Of a stretch of 64,000 nt of DNA, positions 60,806 to 64,000 are shown piece after piece (position 1 is the first letter of the stretch; every line of letters starts with the position of its first letter). Position numbers and translations under genes: made by a program. The notes under the pieces are model-generated. The model did not search any database. It saw only the letters and a list, made by a program, of their open reading frames with translations, and was not told the origin of the DNA. The DNA lies in the NCBI RefSeq assembly GCF_000499845.2, contig NC_023749.2, positions 42,890,158-42,954,157 on the forward strand, written 5' to 3'. The DNA comes from Phaseolus vulgaris (taxonomy: Eukaryota; Streptophyta; Magnoliopsida; Fabales; Fabaceae).

Positions 60806-63800
60806 TTACTGCAGAGGACAATTTAAGCTAATGATACCCAATTCATTTAGAAGAAAATAAAACCTATCTTTAACAAGAGGTTTAGTAAAAAGATCAGCCA
60901 ATTGAAATTCAGTGCCAATGAATTTGATATCACAAGTTCCATTAGCAATATGTTCTCTTAGAAAGTGATGTCTAATTTCAATATGTTTAGTTCTTGAATG
61001 CATGACTGGATTCTTAGACAGATTTATAGCACTAATGTTATCACAGTTTATAGGTATCTTGTTTAATAGAATCCCAAAGTCACTTAGCTGCTGCCTTAGC
61101 CATAAGGTTTGAGCACAACAACTTCCAGCAGCTATGTATTCTGCCTCTGCTGTAGAAAGAGCAACACAAGCCTGTTTCTTGCAATGCCAAGAGATTATAC
61201 TTGATCCAAGCATATGACAAGTCCCACTTGTGCTTTTCCTATCTACCTTACAACCTGCAAAGTCAGAATCTGAGAAACCAGTTAAGTTCAAAGATACATT
61301 GTTAGGATACCATAATCCAACATCCTTAGAACCTTGCAAGTATTTCATAATTCTCTTTGATGCATTGTAGTGTGATTCCTTTGGATCAGATTGATATCTA
61401 GGACATAAGCACACAACAAACATAATGTCAGGCCTGCTAGCAGTTAAGTATAATAAAGAACCGATTAAACCCCTGTACTTAGATTGATCCACTGATTTTC
61501 TTGCACAATCTTGTTCCAGCTGGGAGCTTGTTGAAATAGGAGTGTTGATTGCTTTGCATTGATCCATATCAAACCTCTTAAGCAGCTCCTTGCAGTACTT
61601 TTCTTGACTTATGAAAATTCCATCCTTGAGTTGTTTCACTTGTAGTCCAAGGAAGAAATTCATTTCCCCTAACATTGACATCTCAAACTCACTCTTCATG
61701 GTTTTCACAAAGTCTTCACACATCTCTTCATTTGTGGATCCAAAGATAATATCATCCACATAGACTTGCACAAGTATAATGTCTTCTCTTTTCTTCTTTA
61801 TGAACATAGTTTTATCAGAATTGCCACGGTTATATCCTTGAGAGAGCAGAAACTCACTTAGCCTCTCATACCATTGCCTAGGTGCCTACTTCAATCCATA
61901 TAAAGCCTTCTTGAGCATGTACACATGCTCTGGATTTTTATGATCTTCGAACCCTAGAGGCTGAGATACAAACACCTCTTCATTAATGTAACCATTTAAG
62001 AATGCACTCTTGACATCCATTTGAAACAGCTTGAAACCTTGTATGCTGGAAAATGCCAAGAGTAACCTGACAGCTTCAAGACGTGCTACTGGTGCATAGG
62101 TTTCACCAAAATCTATTCCCTCTTCTTGGTTATAGCCTTTAGCAACCAACCTTGCTTTATTTCTAGTGATAGCCCCATGTTCATCCATCTTGTTCATGTA
62201 CACCCATTTGGTTCCTATGATATTCATCTCATGTCTTCTTGGAACCAAGGTCCACACTTCATTGTATTCAAACTGGTTCAGTTCTTGTTGTTATCCACTT
62301 GCTGTCTTGTAGTGCTTCTTCCAGACTTTTAGGCTCAATTTGTGAAACAAAGGCCACTGTTCTACATAAATTATTAAGTGAATTCCTTGTTGAGACTCCT
62401 TTCTCAATTTTACCAATTCATTGTCAAGTGTGAGATCCCTTGGAGTTTTCCATTCTTTAGGCAGTCCTGCATTCACAGTAGATTCTTTGACAGTATTTGG
62501 ATTAGTTGCATCAAGCTCACTAGATTGATTCTTTTGCAGAATGGTTCTTAAATCATCCATACCAGGTTCATCCAGAACAGATTTAGGCATAGAACAATCT
62601 GTTTCATCAAATACAACATGTATAGATTCTTCTACTGCAAGCAATCTTTTATTATAGACTCTATAAGCATGTCCATTTATAGCATAACCAATATGTATTC
62701 CTTCATCTGATTTAGAATCAAATTTCCCCAGATTGTCTTTACCATTATTTAGAACAAAGCATTTGCAGCCAAAAACCCTAAGATGACTAATGCTAGGCTT
62801 CCTACCTTTATACAATTCATAGGGAGTTTTCTTAAGAATTGGTCTAATCAAGGTTCCGTTAAGCACATAAGAAGCAGTGTATACTGCATCAGCCCAAAAA
62901 TATTTAGGTAAACCAGATTCATTTAACATGGTTTTAGCTAACTCCTCTAATGACCTATTCTTCCTTTCAACTACACCATTTTGTTGAGGTGTCCTAGGAG
63001 CAGAATAGCTATGTGTGATCCCATGTTTTTCACAATACCTATCAAATTTTGCATTTTGAAACTCTCTCCCATGATCACTATGAATCTGTTTTATTCTATT
63101 TTCATTTTCATTATGCAGAACCTTAGCTAGTTTCTTAAAGGCTTTATATGCATCATTTTTAGAAGCAAGAAACAGAGTCCATGTATATCTTGAGAAGTCA
63201 TCAACAATCACCAAAGCATAGTAATTTCCAGCTAACCTAGCAGTCCTAAATGGTCCAAACAAGTCCATATGTAAAACATCCAAAGCTTTATTTGTAGAAA
63301 CCACATCTTTAGATTTAAATGAGGTGTTTATCTGTTTACCTTTTACACAAGCATCACACAATCTGTTATTTTGAAACATTATATTTGGTAAACCAGAAAT
63401 AAGTTCCTTAGACTTCAGCTTATTCAAATGATTTGTATGGATATGAGCTAGCCTCCTATGCCACAACCAGGACTCATCACTTTTAGACAACAAACACTCA
63501 TTTTCAGAACAACTATTCATAATATCTAAGAGATAGATGTTGTTTACCCTTTTTCCTGTGAAAAGCACCTTACCAGAAATTTCATTTGAGATTGTACATG
63601 TGTTGGTTTCAAAATTGACCTTGTAGCCCTTGTCACACAGTTGGCTAATGCTTAGGAGACTATGCTTTAGTCCCTCCACGTATAGGACATTCTCAATTGT
63701 GGTTGACTCTGCAGTACCAACATTTCCTCTTCCAAGAATTCTTCCTCTATTATTATCTCCATATGTGACGTGTCCTTCAGCTTTAAGTTTCAGATTTGTG

Positions 63801-63847
63801 AATTGAGTAACATCACCAGTCATGTGCTTTGAGCACCCGCTATCCAA
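60806..63847 (-). pseudogene. Element 3 pol with one internal stop and one small deletion
   Basis: 63847-62291: protease [15 protein letters not shown], pre-integrase zinc motif, and an integrase core with TPQQNGVVERKNR. A small deletion near 62285 shifts the frame. 62257-61886: RT fingers with [18 protein letters not shown] at about 61886-61888 replaces a Gln codon in the ALYGLKQAP motif. The 333-codon frame 61807-60806 carries VYVDDIIFG, SRPDIMF, RNase H with SDSDFAGCK and STAEAEYIAA, and the natural C-terminus. It is the most complete pol of this family in the window. Confidence 0.9.
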
Positions 63848-63935
63848 GTACCACTGATTTTTCTTGCTGTTTTTCTGTAAGACAAAACAGATTTAACACA
63901 TATGGTACCCCTTTCTAGTTTAGGGTCCAACATGA

Positions 63936-64000
63936 TTAATACCCTTCCTTAGGAAGCCATTTGGCTAACCCTTTGGGAACAAGGTACCTTCTAACTTTAC
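63936..64000 (-). CDS. Element 3 gag, C-terminal end only
   Basis: The minus strand enters at 64000 in the C-terminal KVRRYLVPKGLAKWLPKEG stretch and stops at TAA 63936-63938, matching the end of element 1 gag. The rest is outside the window. Confidence 0.7.
   Translation of the reverse strand, partial: KVRRYLVPKGLAKWLPKEGY

Larger units (their letters stand above)
60222..64000 (-). mobile_element. Ty1/copia (Sirevirus-like) element 3, 3' truncated, runs off the window
   Basis: On the minus strand, right to left: gag end (64000-63936), pol (63847-60806), spacer and the first codons of the extra ORF (60277 leftwards). It is the closest relative of element 1 (long identical peptide blocks) and supplies the RNase H region that element 1 lacks. 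Its 5' part lies beyond 64000. Confidence 0.9.

Overview
The window is nuclear DNA of a dicot plant, most likely a phaseoloid legume (Phaseolus, Vigna or Glycine type). That assignment is inference from the receptor-kinase gene structures, the retrotransposon families and a decayed plastid tRNA insert. I could not search a database. No bacterial-type organisation is present.

Two host genes are well supported. Both encode G-type lectin S-receptor-like Ser/Thr kinases with the usual seven-exon layout. Gene 1 (1509-4981, +) splices to about 808 residues with every kinase motif present. Gene 2 (45341-48423, -) splices to 806 residues with all exon phases consistent, but it lacks exactly the H-R-D triplet of the catalytic loop, so it reads as a pseudokinase. 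A third, weaker host candidate is a small two-exon transcription unit at 24.4-24.8 kb (-), with a TATA box, CT-rich leader, GT-AG intron, an 8-codon upstream ORF and a 35-codon ORF overlapping as TGATG.

Nearly everything else is transposon DNA. Left part: a LINE 3' fragment (5.1-6.9 kb) sits just past the poly(A) signal of gene 1. A CACTA (En/Spm) transposase remnant (7.5-8.0 and 17.3-19.5 kb) is split by a 9.25-kb Ty1/copia element with 1.45-kb LTRs and a CTTGC target duplication (8012-17258). That element carries an intact 393-codon extra ORF between pol and the 3' LTR. A LINE ORF1 piece abuts the CACTA at 19.4-20.7 kb. A non-autonomous element with terminal inverted repeats (21.4-23.3 kb) is filled by a GC-rich 26-bp minisatellite.

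Middle part: AT-rich DNA, a decayed Ty3/gypsy-like element (28.8-31.0 kb), a plastid insert with trnL-CAA (31.0-31.6 kb), two LTR fragments, a gypsy protease fragment, and one copy of a 2-kb dispersed repeat (34.2-36.2 kb). Next come a small defective LTR element that appears to carry a NETWORKED1-like host coiled-coil fragment (36.7-39.1 kb) and a young-looking copia element (39856-44383). The copia element has a 1249-codon ORF but lacks the reverse-transcriptase YVDD segment.

Right part: after gene 2, the second copy of the 2-kb repeat ends at a CACTA terminus (51713). It is followed by an LTR fragment, rearranged LINE pieces (52.3-54.3 kb), and a copia element on + (54284 to about 60.22 kb). 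That element is fused tail-to-tail to a related copia element on - which runs off the window end.

No cooperating operon-like system was found. The most unusual items are the extra retrotransposon ORF, the HRD-less receptor kinase, the possible host-gene capture, the minisatellite-filled element and the small stop-start transcript candidate.
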